NCBI GenBank assembly: GCA_030151725.1
Contig: JASLDD010000294.1
Coordinates: 1-15,456, forward strand
Source of the DNA: Solirubrobacteraceae bacterium
Lineage (GTDB): Bacteria; Actinomycetota; Thermoleophilia; Solirubrobacterales; Solirubrobacteraceae
DNA: 15,456 nt
Reading direction: 5' to 3'
Shown: one piece after another, positions 7,520-14,943 of the stretch
Position numbering within the stretch: position 1 is the stretch's first letter
How the letters are laid out: every line of letters starts with the position of its first letter
The notes under the pieces: generated by a model
The model's database searches: none
What the model saw: only the letters and a program-made list of their open reading frames with translations
Told to the model about the DNA's origin: nothing
Made by a program: the position numbers and the translations under genes

Positions 7520-8520
7520 CTGTGAGCGATTCTGGCGTTGCATTTGGCGGCGTGTAGAGCCCGGCATACGACGAGATAGCCCGCCCGCGGCTGTTCGCGC
7601 GAGTTCGTGAGCCCGGCGTCGAAGCGCGTGCTGTTGTTGCCGCCGGTCCAGTCGTAGATGTAGAGGCGCTTGACACGTGGCTGGGAGCCCGCGACGGCGA
7701 ACATGAACTTGAGGACCTTGGCCGCCCGGGTCAGCCCCGAGCCGTTGCGGTTGGGGAACGCGCCGCCGAATTTCACGAGGCCCCCGGTCTCGGTCAGCCA
7801 GATCTGCCCGCCGAGCGCGCGCACGAGATCGTGCGTACGCCAGCTTTCAAGACGGTTGATGTCCGAATAGTTGTGAAGGCCCCAGATCTTTGGCATGACC
7901 GTGCGCAGACGTCCGATCTCGCGCTTGAATTCCGAGATGTACTGCAGCGTCGGAGAGATGTTGGCCGCGTCGAGCACGTCCAGGCCGACCGCCGTGCAGC
8001 CTTTGCAGACGCGAATCAGCGCCTGGTAGTAGCGCGCCGATGCCGCCGCCGAGGGGCTTGCGAGCACGTGAGGGATGTTGCCGCGGTTGGCCTCATCCCA
8101 CGACTGGTACTGGCGGACGTGCGGGAACAGCTTCACGAATTTCTGCACGTCATGCTGGTAGGTGGCCACGCTCGGCAGCTTCGTGGGGGTGTACTCGGAG
8201 TGGTAGAAGGCCACCAGCACCTGCTCGTGCTGGATTTCGGCGGCCTGGATGAAGCCGATCGCTTTGTTCAGCGAGGCGACGTGGGTGACCGCGTCGTAGG
8301 GAGCGATGTAGCGCACGATCTTCGTGTGCAGCTGCTCGAACAGCGGGTCGCTGAACATCTTTGCCGTCTCGTTGCCCAGGCCGGTCATGTACGCGCTGGT
8401 GGCATGGGCGGTTGGCTTGGAGTTGCGGCCGATGGCGCTCGGCACGGCAAGTGCGCACAGCAGGATGGCCAGGGAGACGGCGAGGGCAAGTGGAGGGAGT
8501 GATCTCAGTTTTGTCTTCAT
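7516..8520 (-). CDS. Secreted TIM-barrel glycoside hydrolase-like protein
   Basis: A 334-residue protein counted from the ATG at 8520. This start gives a textbook signal peptide: KTKLR, then a long hydrophobic core, then a cut near AVPSAIG (about residues 22-31). A longer in-frame reading to 8586 would bury the signal and is not preferred. The mature part resembles clan GH-A (families 5/39 and the Asl1-like group). An early strand is KIVRYIAPYDA; SWDEANRG (E143) fits the acid/base glutamate after strand 4; IWLTETGG (E244) fits the nucleophile on strand 7; and LYIYDWTGG fits strand 8. A cysteine pair (CKGC, 172-175) may form a disulfide outside the cell. The substrate is unknown. Facing the two GT-C-like genes, it may trim or remodel the glycan they build. 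The family placement is by motif position only. Confidence 0.74.
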   Translation of the reverse strand: MKTKLRSLPPLALAVSLAILLCALAVPSAIGRNSKPTAHATSAYMTGLGNETAKMFSDPLFEQLHTKIVRYIAPYDAVTHVASLNKAIGFIQAAEIQHEQVLVAFYHSEYTPTKLPSVATYQHDVQKFVKLFPHVRQYQSWDEANRGNIPHVLASPSAAASARYYQALIRVCKGCTAVGLDVLDAANISPTLQYISEFKREIGRLRTVMPKIWGLHNYSDINRLESWRTHDLVRALGGQIWLTETGGLVKFGGAFPNRNGSGLTRAAKVLKFMFAVAGSQPRVKRLYIYDWTGGNNSTRFDAGLTNSREQPRAGYLVVCRALHAAKCNARIAHS

Positions 8521-8563
8521 GCTCGTCTTGGAACAGTCCTCGGGTGCGGAGGTTGCGGATGCT

Positions 8564-8592
8564 AGTGCGGTTACGGTGCCGCTCACCGCACT
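8564..8592. repeat. Inverted repeat between short kdpD and the hydrolase gene
   Basis: Perfect 8-bp arms AGTGCGGT (8564-8571) and ACCGCACT (8585-8592) enclose a 13-base loop that can itself fold (CGG-TG-CCG). It lies in the 94-base gap after the short kdpD stop and before the hydrolase ATG on the minus strand. No U-tract follows. It may end the kdpD transcript or be an operator for the hydrolase. Two copies of TGCGGA (8545-8550, 8554-8559) lie next to it. Confidence 0.4.
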
Positions 8593-8614
8593 TCAAGCGT
8601 GCTGGAGGCTCGAA

Positions 8615-9853
8615 TCAGACGGCGAGACCTCCGTCGTTCCCTTCGTCGCCGGGCTCCTCGACCCTTTTTGAAGAATCTCGTATTTCCTCCGCGCCCGGTC
8701 CTTTGCGCAGAGCCGGGTCGGCGACGATTCGCACGTCCACGCCTGGCAGCTCGCGCAGCAGCCGCATCAGCAGCGAGCGCTCGAATATGGGGGCCACGCT
8801 CGAAAGCCGGCGGCGTCCCGCAGGTGTGCCTATCAGCACATAGGTGCTGCCCAGCGCCCGTGCGATCCCGATCGCGACGCCCGCCACATCGTCGCCCTCC
8901 TCGATGCGCAATCGAGCGCCCAACATCGCCACCAGGCGCCGCAGCTCCTCCAGGCGCCGACGGTCCTCGAGGCTGGGGGGCCGTCCCGCCGGACGCACCA
9001 CGAGCACGTCGAGCTCGGCGTCCAGCCGCTGCGCCGAGCGCCAGGCCCTGCGCACGATGCGCTCCGCATCGTCCGTCAGCTCGACGAGCGCCAGCAGGCG
9101 CTCGGAGATCGCCTGGGGACCGGGCTCGGGCACGACGGATAGCCCCTGTTCGTCGCGTCGCGTCCACGCCGTCGAGGGCTCGGCAGCCGGGTGACGCACG
9201 AGGCGCTTGTCCTCGACCTCTTGGGCCACCTGGCGCAGGGCCGTCTCGCGCAGCGCATCGAGGTTCTCGATCTTGAAGAAGTTGTTGAGCGCGGGCTGCA
9301 CCCGCTCCGGCGCATACACCTTCCCTGCGCGCAACCGCTCTATCAGCGCCTCGGGCGTGATGTCGATCAGCACGACTTCGTCGGCCGCCGCAAGCACCTC
9401 ATCGGGGATCGTCTCGCGCACCTGAGCGCCCGTCAGACGAGTTATCTGATCGCCCAGGCTCTCGAGGTGCTGGACGTTGACGGTCGAGAAGACGTCGATT
9501 CCAGCCTCGATCACGTCGCGGACGTCTTCGTAGCGCTTCTCGTGCTCGAGCCCCGGCGCGTTTGTGTGGGCGAGCTCGTCGATCAGGCACAGCTCGGGCT
9601 TGCGGGCGAGCACTGCAGGCAAGTCCATCTCCTCCAGCGGCGTGCCCCTGTAGAGCACGTGGCGGCGTGCGATCAGCTCCAGCCCCTCCCCTTGGGCGAC
9701 CGTCTCGCTACGGCCATGTGGCTCCAGATAGCCGATTGCCACGTCGCGGCCGCGCTCCGCCTCAGCGCTGCCCTCCTGCAGCATGCGGAAGGTCTTCCCC
9801 ACGCCGGGGGCCATTCCGATGAAGACCTTCAGGTGACCTCGCTCGCCTGCCAT
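8615..9853 (-). CDS. kdpD: Short KdpD: KdpD sensor domain plus Usp domain, no kinase (copy 1)
   Basis: A 412-residue protein matching only the N-terminal cytoplasmic half of KdpD; full-length KdpD is about 900 residues. The KdpD domain (about 6-215) has a Walker A loop GMAPGVGKT (13-21), a Walker B-like LCLIDE (88-93) followed by LAHTNAPG, and the family hallmark STVNVQHLESL (123-133). A universal-stress-like domain follows (about 250-380). It then ends in a polar acidic tail, with no membrane helices, GAF, phospho-accepting His or ATPase domain. The serine and FTAxY motif described for c-di-AMP binding by Staphylococcus KdpD is not visible. AGAGGT just before the ATG gives a reasonable ribosome site. 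It is divergent from the cation antiporter, with starts 25 bases apart. It probably senses K+ or nucleotide state through partner proteins, since it cannot phosphorylate a regulator itself. The symbol marks homology, not complete function. Confidence 0.9.
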   Translation of the reverse strand: MAGERGHLKVFIGMAPGVGKTFRMLQEGSAEAERGRDVAIGYLEPHGRSETVAQGEGLELIARRHVLYRGTPLEEMDLPAVLARKPELCLIDELAHTNAPGLEHEKRYEDVRDVIEAGIDVFSTVNVQHLESLGDQITRLTGAQVRETIPDEVLAAADEVVLIDITPEALIERLRAGKVYAPERVQPALNNFFKIENLDALRETALRQVAQEVEDKRLVRHPAAEPSTAWTRRDEQGLSVVPEPGPQAISERLLALVELTDDAERIVRRAWRSAQRLDAELDVLVVRPAGRPPSLEDRRRLEELRRLVAMLGARLRIEEGDDVAGVAIGIARALGSTYVLIGTPAGRRRLSSVAPIFERSLLMRLLRELPGVDVRIVADPALRKGPGAEEIRDSSKRVEEPGDEGNDGGLAV

Positions 9854-9878
9854 GGGACCTCTATGGGACGCTACACAA

Positions 9879-11084
9879 GTGACCTCCTTTCAGACCGTCG
9901 CAGTCGTTCTCGGCGGCCTGCTCATCCTCGGTGCGTTGCTGTCCGGTCTCGAGCGCCGCAGCATGCTCTCCCTTGCCGCCGTGTTCGTGCTCGCGGGCTT
10001 CATCCTCGGCAACGGCGCCACCGGCGTGCTCGACTTCAAGGCCGACTCGGGGCTCGTCCGCGACCTGGCGACGATCGCCCTGATCGTGATCCTCTTCCGC
10101 GATGGCCTGGAGGTCGACGGCGAGATGCTCCAAAGCCATTGGCGTCTGCCGCTGCGCAAGCTCGTGATCGCGATGCCCGTCACAGCGCTGATAGTCGCGG
10201 CACTTGCCCGCTGGCTGGTTGGGCTCGGCTGGACCGAGTCGCTGCTGCTGGGGGCCCTGCTCTCTCCGACCGATCCCGTGCTCTCCTCGGGGGTCGTCAC
10301 AGATCCTCGCGTCCCGCGCGTCATCCGCCACTCGCTGAACCTCGAGTCCGGTCTCAACGACGGACTGGCGCTGCCGGCGGTGCTCGCGTTCGCCGCGGCC
10401 CTGGACCCGAGCGCGGGGCATTTCGTGTGGTGGCGCTTCGTGGGGCAGGACATCGGCTTCGGCTTTGCCTTCGGCCTGGTGTGCGGGTTCGTGGGCTCGC
10501 TGCTCTTGCCACGCGCAGACAGCGGCGACTTCGGTCGCACGATCCCGCCCCACCAGCGGGCGCTGTACGGCCTCGGACTCGCCTTCGCGACCTACGGGCT
10601 GACCGTTCTGCCGCCACACGGCAACGGCTTCATCGGCGTGTTCGTGGCCGCGATCGTCATCGGCATCCGCCGCCCGGATCTGCGCCACGACTTCGCCGAG
10701 CGGGCCGAGGAGATCGTGGAGATCGTCAAGCTCGGGATCTTCGCCTTGTTTGGGTCCCTGCTGACGATTCACGGCTTGTTCTCGGGGGGCCTTGCAGCCG
10801 TGGCCGTCGTCGCCGCGACGTTCCTCGTGGCGCGACCCGCGGGGATCTGGCTGGCGCTCGCCGGCACGAGCGTGGACAGGGCATCCAAGGCGTTCATGGC
10901 GTGGTTTGGGCCAAAGGGCGTGGCGACGATGGCCTTCTCGCTGCTGATCCTCTCGCGCGACATCGCCGCGGCCAAGCAGATCTTCGACATCGCCGCGCTG
11001 GCCGTATTCGCCTCGATCCTGTTGCACGGCCTGACTGACACGCCCGGGACCCGCTGGATCGGACGCCGCGCCCGGGAGGAGTGA
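9879..11084 (+). CDS. CPA1-type cation:proton antiporter (NhaP-like)
   Basis: A membrane exchanger of about 401 residues with some 12 helices, expected to swap cytoplasmic Na+ or K+ for external protons. Counted from the ATG at 9852, SPTDP is at 138-142. ESGLND at 165-170 contains the adjacent Asn-Asp pair that forms the ion site in electroneutral CPA1 exchangers. FRDGLEVD (82-89) and FGPKGVATMAF near the end are also typical. There is no large C-terminal regulatory domain. I place the start at the GTG at 9879, preceded by GGGA. The in-frame ATG at 9852 would overlap the ATG of the divergent short kdpD in a CATG. The position between two short KdpD genes suggests a role in K+/Na+ and pH balance. 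Ion preference cannot be read from the sequence. Confidence 0.86.
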   Translation: MTSFQTVAVVLGGLLILGALLSGLERRSMLSLAAVFVLAGFILGNGATGVLDFKADSGLVRDLATIALIVILFRDGLEVDGEMLQSHWRLPLRKLVIAMPVTALIVAALARWLVGLGWTESLLLGALLSPTDPVLSSGVVTDPRVPRVIRHSLNLESGLNDGLALPAVLAFAAALDPSAGHFVWWRFVGQDIGFGFAFGLVCGFVGSLLLPRADSGDFGRTIPPHQRALYGLGLAFATYGLTVLPPHGNGFIGVFVAAIVIGIRRPDLRHDFAERAEEIVEIVKLGIFALFGSLLTIHGLFSGGLAAVAVVAATFLVARPAGIWLALAGTSVDRASKAFMAWFGPKGVATMAFSLLILSRDIAAAKQIFDIAALAVFASILLHGLTDTPGTRWIGRRAREE

Positions 11085-11115
11085 TGCCAGGCTTCAGGGC
11101 GGCCAGCGCGTCGAC

Positions 11116-11685
11116 TCAGAAGTGCCCGCTGAGCGCCTCCACGGAGATCCGCCTGGTGTCCTCGGGAGCCGGGCGCAGGATCAGGATCTCGGCGGGAACA
11201 CGCTGGAGCAGCCAGCGGAGATCCTCATAGCCCAGGCCGGCCCGCTGGTCTTCGTCGGCGGAGACGATGATGCGGTCGAAGTGCTCCTGCTCGAGCAGTT
11301 TGCGCAGGGCGTCGCGGGCTGAGCGCCCGCGCCCCACCCGAGAGTCAACGGGAACGCCCTGCGAAGTGAGGCTCTGCTCGATCACCTCGAGCAGCGGCAT
11401 TCCATTGGAGCACTGAACTGGCAGCGCGGTGTCGACGGGGAGGTTCATCGGCACGCGCGCCAGGAACGCGGGCATGATGATCGCGTTCTCCGCCTTCGCC
11501 AGGCGCACGGCGGCCTCAAAGGAGCGACGCGAGATCGCCCCTCCGGTGAACGGCAGCAGGATGCGGCGCACGGCCCTGGGACGCTCGCGGGCGGCGAGAC
11601 GTCCGTGAGGCGGCAGCCAGTAGCCACCGAGCAAACCCAGGATGACCCCACCCGCAAGTAGCCCGAAGACCGCAACGACGCTCAT
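11116..11685 (-). CDS. Membrane-anchored universal-stress-domain protein
   Basis: A 189-residue protein starting at the ATG at 11685, which overlaps the stop of the short kdpD copy 2 (ATGA at 11685-11682), so it is probably translated with it. Residues about 3-23 form a single Gly/Leu-rich membrane helix. Basic residues follow, then a universal-stress-like alpha/beta domain (about 40-172) beginning RRILLPFTGGAISRRSFEAA and ending VPAEILILRP. The nucleotide loop G-x2-G-x9-G-S/T of ATP-binding Usp proteins is not present; the place holds SADEDQRAGLGYEDLRWLL. ATP binding is therefore doubtful and the domain may act in protein contact. It is the last gene of the kdp cluster and may tether or sense for the Kdp system. 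A longer in-frame reading to 11988 runs inside kdpD and has low-complexity content, so it is rejected. Confidence 0.78.
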   Translation of the reverse strand: MSVVAVFGLLAGGVILGLLGGYWLPPHGRLAARERPRAVRRILLPFTGGAISRRSFEAAVRLAKAENAIIMPAFLARVPMNLPVDTALPVQCSNGMPLLEVIEQSLTSQGVPVDSRVGRGRSARDALRKLLEQEHFDRIIVSADEDQRAGLGYEDLRWLLQRVPAEILILRPAPEDTRRISVEALSGHF

Positions 11686-12818
11686 CGCTGCCCGCCATTG
11701 GAGCGTCTGGTGCGATCGGCGACGATGCGCACGTCGACCCCGGGAAGGCTCATCATCAGACGCTGGGGAAGCGGCGTTCGCAGTCGTGCAAACCCGCGAG
11801 CGGGGCGCGAGTGGCCGAGCAGGATGTAGGTGCTGCCGCGGCGCAGGGCCACCTCGACCACTGCTGCAGCCAGATCGTCTGACTCCTCCTCGAGCAATTT
11901 CGCTCCAAGCACCGAGGCGAGCTGGCGCAGAGCGGCGAGCGAGCGCTGCCCATCCTCGGAGAGCATCTGCCCCGGCGCCTGGATCCACAGCAGGTCGAGC
12001 TCGGCGCCAAGACGCTGTGCCGAGCGCCAGGCACGGCGCACGAGCCGCTGGGCCCGCGGCTCGGGTTGCACGAGCGCCAGCAGGCGCTCGCCTACGGCCT
12101 GCGGGGCGTCGGCCCCAAGGCTCTCCTCGCGCGAGCCAACGAGCTCGGTTGTCAGACGCTTGGCGCCCACCTCCTCGGCCACCTGGCGCAGCGCCACCTC
12201 GCGCAGGGCGGCAAGGTTCTCGATGCGGAAGAAGTTGTTGAGCGCGGCATCGATGCGCTCAAGTGGGTAGATCTTGCCGGCGCGCAGGCGCTCGAGCAGA
12301 GCCTCAGGAGTGAGATCGATCAGCACGACCTCATCCGCGCGACCCAGTATCGCGTCGGGGATCGTCTCGCGCACACGGATGCCGCTCAGCTCGGTGACGT
12401 GGTCGTTGAGCGACTCGAGATGCTGCACGTTGAGCGTCGAGAGCACGTCGATTCCCGCGGCCAGTACCTGCTCGACGTCTTCGTAGCGCTTTGCGTGCTC
12501 GCTGCCGGGAGCGTTGGTGTGGGCGAGCTCATCGATCAGGCAGAGCTCGGGGCCACGAGCGACGATTGCCTCCACGTTCATCTCCTCCAGCACCGTTCCG
12601 CGGTAGTTGACGCTGCGACGCGGAACAAGCGGCAGGCCGTCGCCGAGCCTGGCTGTCTCAGCGCGGCCGTGGGTCTCGAGCAGGCCGATCGCCACATCAC
12701 GACCCGCCTCCTGCTCTGCGTGGCCCTCGAGCAACATGCGGTAGGTCTTGCCCACCCCGGCGGCCATCCCGAGGAAGACCTTTAGGCGACCGTGGACCTC
12801 GCTGCGGGATGTGTCCAT
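11682..12818 (-). CDS. kdpD: Short KdpD: KdpD sensor domain plus Usp domain, no kinase (copy 2)
   Basis: A 378-residue paralogue of the protein at 8615-9853, about two thirds identical by eye over the first ~215 residues and less so afterwards. It has the Walker A loop GMAAGVGKT (17-25; Ala where copy 1 has Pro), LCLIDE (92-97), STLNVQHLESL (127-137), and a Usp-like domain from about 243 to 368 ending VDVRIVAD. The membrane, GAF and histidine-kinase parts of full KdpD are absent, and the Staphylococcus-type c-di-AMP motif is not visible. Truncated KdpD proteins of this sort are known from some cyanobacteria and Deinococcus. It follows kdpB after 37 bases and overlaps the downstream Usp gene, so it is probably co-transcribed with the K+ pump. 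This makes it the better candidate of the two copies for direct control of Kdp expression or activity. Confidence 0.91.
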   Translation of the reverse strand: MDTSRSEVHGRLKVFLGMAAGVGKTYRMLLEGHAEQEAGRDVAIGLLETHGRAETARLGDGLPLVPRRSVNYRGTVLEEMNVEAIVARGPELCLIDELAHTNAPGSEHAKRYEDVEQVLAAGIDVLSTLNVQHLESLNDHVTELSGIRVRETIPDAILGRADEVVLIDLTPEALLERLRAGKIYPLERIDAALNNFFRIENLAALREVALRQVAEEVGAKRLTTELVGSREESLGADAPQAVGERLLALVQPEPRAQRLVRRAWRSAQRLGAELDLLWIQAPGQMLSEDGQRSLAALRQLASVLGAKLLEEESDDLAAAVVEVALRRGSTYILLGHSRPARGFARLRTPLPQRLMMSLPGVDVRIVADRTRRSNGGQR

Positions 12819-12855
12819 GGACGCCAGGGCCTCGATCGCGCCTGTTAGGGACCGC

Positions 12856-14943
12856 TCATCCCCCGAGCAGGTTGTGGACGATCAGATCGATCAACTTGAT
12901 GCCCACGAACGGCGCGATGATTCCCCCGAGGCCATAGATCAGGAGGTTTCGCCTGAGCAGCGCGCTGGCTCCGATCGGCCGGTAGCGCACACCCTTCAGC
13001 GACAGCGGGATAAGCAGCGGGATGACGATCGCATTGAAGATGATCGCCGAGACGATCGCCGAGCGGGGGCTGCCGAGGCCCATGATGTTGAGGACGTGCA
13101 GCGGCCCCTTGGCGCCCACACCGCCGACGGCGTATGTCGAGATGAAGACGGCGGGCAGGATCGCGAAGTACTTGGCGATGTCGTTGGCGATCGAGAACGT
13201 CGTGAGTGCTCCCCGCGTGATCAGCAGCTGCTTGCCGACCTCGACTATCTCGATGAGCTTCGTGGGGTTGGAGTCGAGGTCGACCATGTTCCCCGCCTCG
13301 CGCGCTGCCTGGGTGCCTGTGTTCATCGCGACGCCTACGTCGGCCTGAGCAAGCGCAGGCGCGTCGTTGGTGCCATCGCCGGTCATCGCCACGAGGCGCC
13401 CGTCTTCCTGCTGCTCGCGGATCAACGCGAGCTTGCGCTCGGGGGTGGCTTCCGCGAGGAAGTCATCGACGCCTGACTCCTGGGCGATCTTGGCGGCGGT
13501 AAGACGGTTGTCGCCGGTGACCATCACTGTCTTGATGCCCATCGCCCGCAGCTGGTCGAAGCGTGCCTTCATGCCCTCCTTGATCGTGTCCTTGAGGTAG
13601 ACCACGCCGAGCACCTGGCTGTCGCGCGCCACGGCCAGAGGTGTCCCGCCCTCGTTGCCGATGCGGTCGAGCTCGGCCTGCAGCTCTGGTGGCGGGGAGC
13701 CACCTTCGCGCAAGACGAGCTCGATGATCGAGTCGCCCGCGCCCTTGCGCAGCTGTTGGCCGTCGATGTTCACGCCGCTCATCCGCGTCTGCGCTGTGAA
13801 GGGCACGAACTCGGCGTGCAGCGTGGACATATCGTGCTCGCGGATGCCGTACTGCTTGGCGGGCACCACGATCGAGCGGCCCTCGGGCGTCTCATCGGCG
13901 AGCGAGGCGAGCTGCGCGACCTCTGCGAGCTCTGACTCGGGCACCCCCGGCATCGGCACGAACTCCGAGGCAAGGCGGTTGCCAATCGTGATCGTGCCGG
14001 TCTTGTCGAGCAGCAGCACATCCACGTCGCCAGATGCCTCAACGGCGCGGCCGGAGAGCGCAAGCACGTTGCGACGCACGAGGCGGTCCATGCCGGCGAT
14101 CCCAATCGCGCTGAGCAGCGCACCGATCGTCGTTGGGATGAGGGCCACGAGCAGCGCGATCAGCGTCGTCTCGGAGATCGACGTGCCGGCGAACAGCCCA
14201 AACGGTCGCAGTGTGACCACGACGATCATGAAGATCAGCGTGAGCGCAGCCAGCAGGATGTTGAGCGCGATCTCGTTCGGCGTCTTGCGCCGCGCCGCGC
14301 CCTCCACGAGGGCGATCATGCGGTCGAGGAACGATTTGCCTGGTTCCTGGGTGATTTCCACGACGATCTCATCAGAGGTCACGCGCGTGCCGCCCGTCAC
14401 GGCGCTACGGTCACCCCCCGACTCACGGATCACAGGCGCCGACTCGCCGGTTATCGCCGACTCGTCGACCGTCGCAATGCCCTCGATCACGGTGCCGTCG
14501 CCGGGGATCAGCTCTCCAGCCGTCACCACCACGACATCGCCGCGCCTGAGCTCGGAAGCCGCCTTCCTCGTGCCGTCGCGCAGCTTCGCGACGGTCTCCT
14601 TTCGCATCGCGCGCAGCGTGTCGGCCTGAGCGCGCCCACGCCCCTCGGCAAACGCCTCGGCCATATTCGCGAACACAACCGTGAGCCACAGCCAAAGCGA
14701 GATCACAAACGTGAACCAGGCGGGGTCCGAGCCTCCACCGAGGGGCTTGCCGCCGAAGACCTGGATCAGCCATGTGACGGTCGTGATGACCGAGCCGATC
14801 TCCACCACGAACATCACCGGGTTGCGAACCTGGATGCGCGGGTCGAGCTTCTTGAAGCTGTCGATCAGGGCACGGGCGACGATCTCGCGCTGGAACAGCG
14901 AGATCGCCTGGCGCTCATGGGTGGCCGGCATCTGTGCAGACAT
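12856..14943 (-). CDS. kdpB: Potassium-transporting ATPase ATP-binding subunit KdpB
   Basis: A 695-residue P-type ATPase of normal KdpB length. It is the catalytic subunit that couples ATP hydrolysis to K+ uptake through KdpA. Visible elements in order: N-terminal helices (about 40-62 and 76-96), the actuator motif TGES (165-168, including the serine known in E. coli to be an inhibitory phosphorylation site), DKTGT (313-317, catalytic Asp313), the nucleotide-domain KGAGDS (400-405), TGDN (476-479) and GDGTNDAPALAQADVGVAM (522-540) forming the Mg2+/hinge region, and the family-specific DLDSNPTKLIEIVEVGKQLL (555-574). The last helices end at LIVHNLLGG. All catalytic residues look intact. Its ATG overlaps the stop of kdpC by one base (TGATG), with a strong ribosome site in the kdpC end. 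Unusually, kdpC comes before kdpB rather than after it. Confidence 0.98.
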   Translation of the reverse strand: MSAQMPATHERQAISLFQREIVARALIDSFKKLDPRIQVRNPVMFVVEIGSVITTVTWLIQVFGGKPLGGGSDPAWFTFVISLWLWLTVVFANMAEAFAEGRGRAQADTLRAMRKETVAKLRDGTRKAASELRRGDVVVVTAGELIPGDGTVIEGIATVDESAITGESAPVIRESGGDRSAVTGGTRVTSDEIVVEITQEPGKSFLDRMIALVEGAARRKTPNEIALNILLAALTLIFMIVVVTLRPFGLFAGTSISETTLIALLVALIPTTIGALLSAIGIAGMDRLVRRNVLALSGRAVEASGDVDVLLLDKTGTITIGNRLASEFVPMPGVPESELAEVAQLASLADETPEGRSIVVPAKQYGIREHDMSTLHAEFVPFTAQTRMSGVNIDGQQLRKGAGDSIIELVLREGGSPPPELQAELDRIGNEGGTPLAVARDSQVLGVVYLKDTIKEGMKARFDQLRAMGIKTVMVTGDNRLTAAKIAQESGVDDFLAEATPERKLALIREQQEDGRLVAMTGDGTNDAPALAQADVGVAMNTGTQAAREAGNMVDLDSNPTKLIEIVEVGKQLLITRGALTTFSIANDIAKYFAILPAVFISTYAVGGVGAKGPLHVLNIMGLGSPRSAIVSAIIFNAIVIPLLIPLSLKGVRYRPIGASALLRRNLLIYGLGGIIAPFVGIKLIDLIVHNLLGG

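Noticed and set aside
8521..8586. Longer N-terminus for the secreted hydrolase
   Set aside because: It would put 22 polar residues before a textbook signal peptide, and it overlaps the inverted repeat upstream. The ATG at 8520 is preferred.
8615..9853. Full-length KdpD with a frameshift or truncation
   Set aside because: No membrane, GAF or kinase sequence remains in any frame downstream, and two independent copies end at the same domain boundary. Both look like genuine short forms rather than broken genes.
9861..11027. A 388-codon open frame antisense to the antiporter
   Set aside because: Composition is Gln/Glu/Arg/His-rich as expected for the reverse strand of a hydrophobic high-GC gene. 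There is no domain or ribosome site.
9191..11038. A 615-codon open frame on the plus strand running antisense to short kdpD and then through the antiporter in another frame
   Set aside because: It is rich in Arg/Pro/Ala/His with no recognisable domain. Both regions are explained by strong family matches in other frames, as is common in high-GC DNA.
11686..11988. Upstream in-frame extension of the membrane Usp-like protein
   Set aside because: It overlaps kdpD copy 2, is low-complexity Arg/Ala/Pro-rich, and would bury the membrane helix. The ATG at 11685 with ATGA coupling is better.
13655..14629. A 324-codon open frame antisense to kdpB
   Set aside because: It is a Ser/Thr/Arg-rich mirror of the kdpB codons without any motif, and kdpB is unambiguous.
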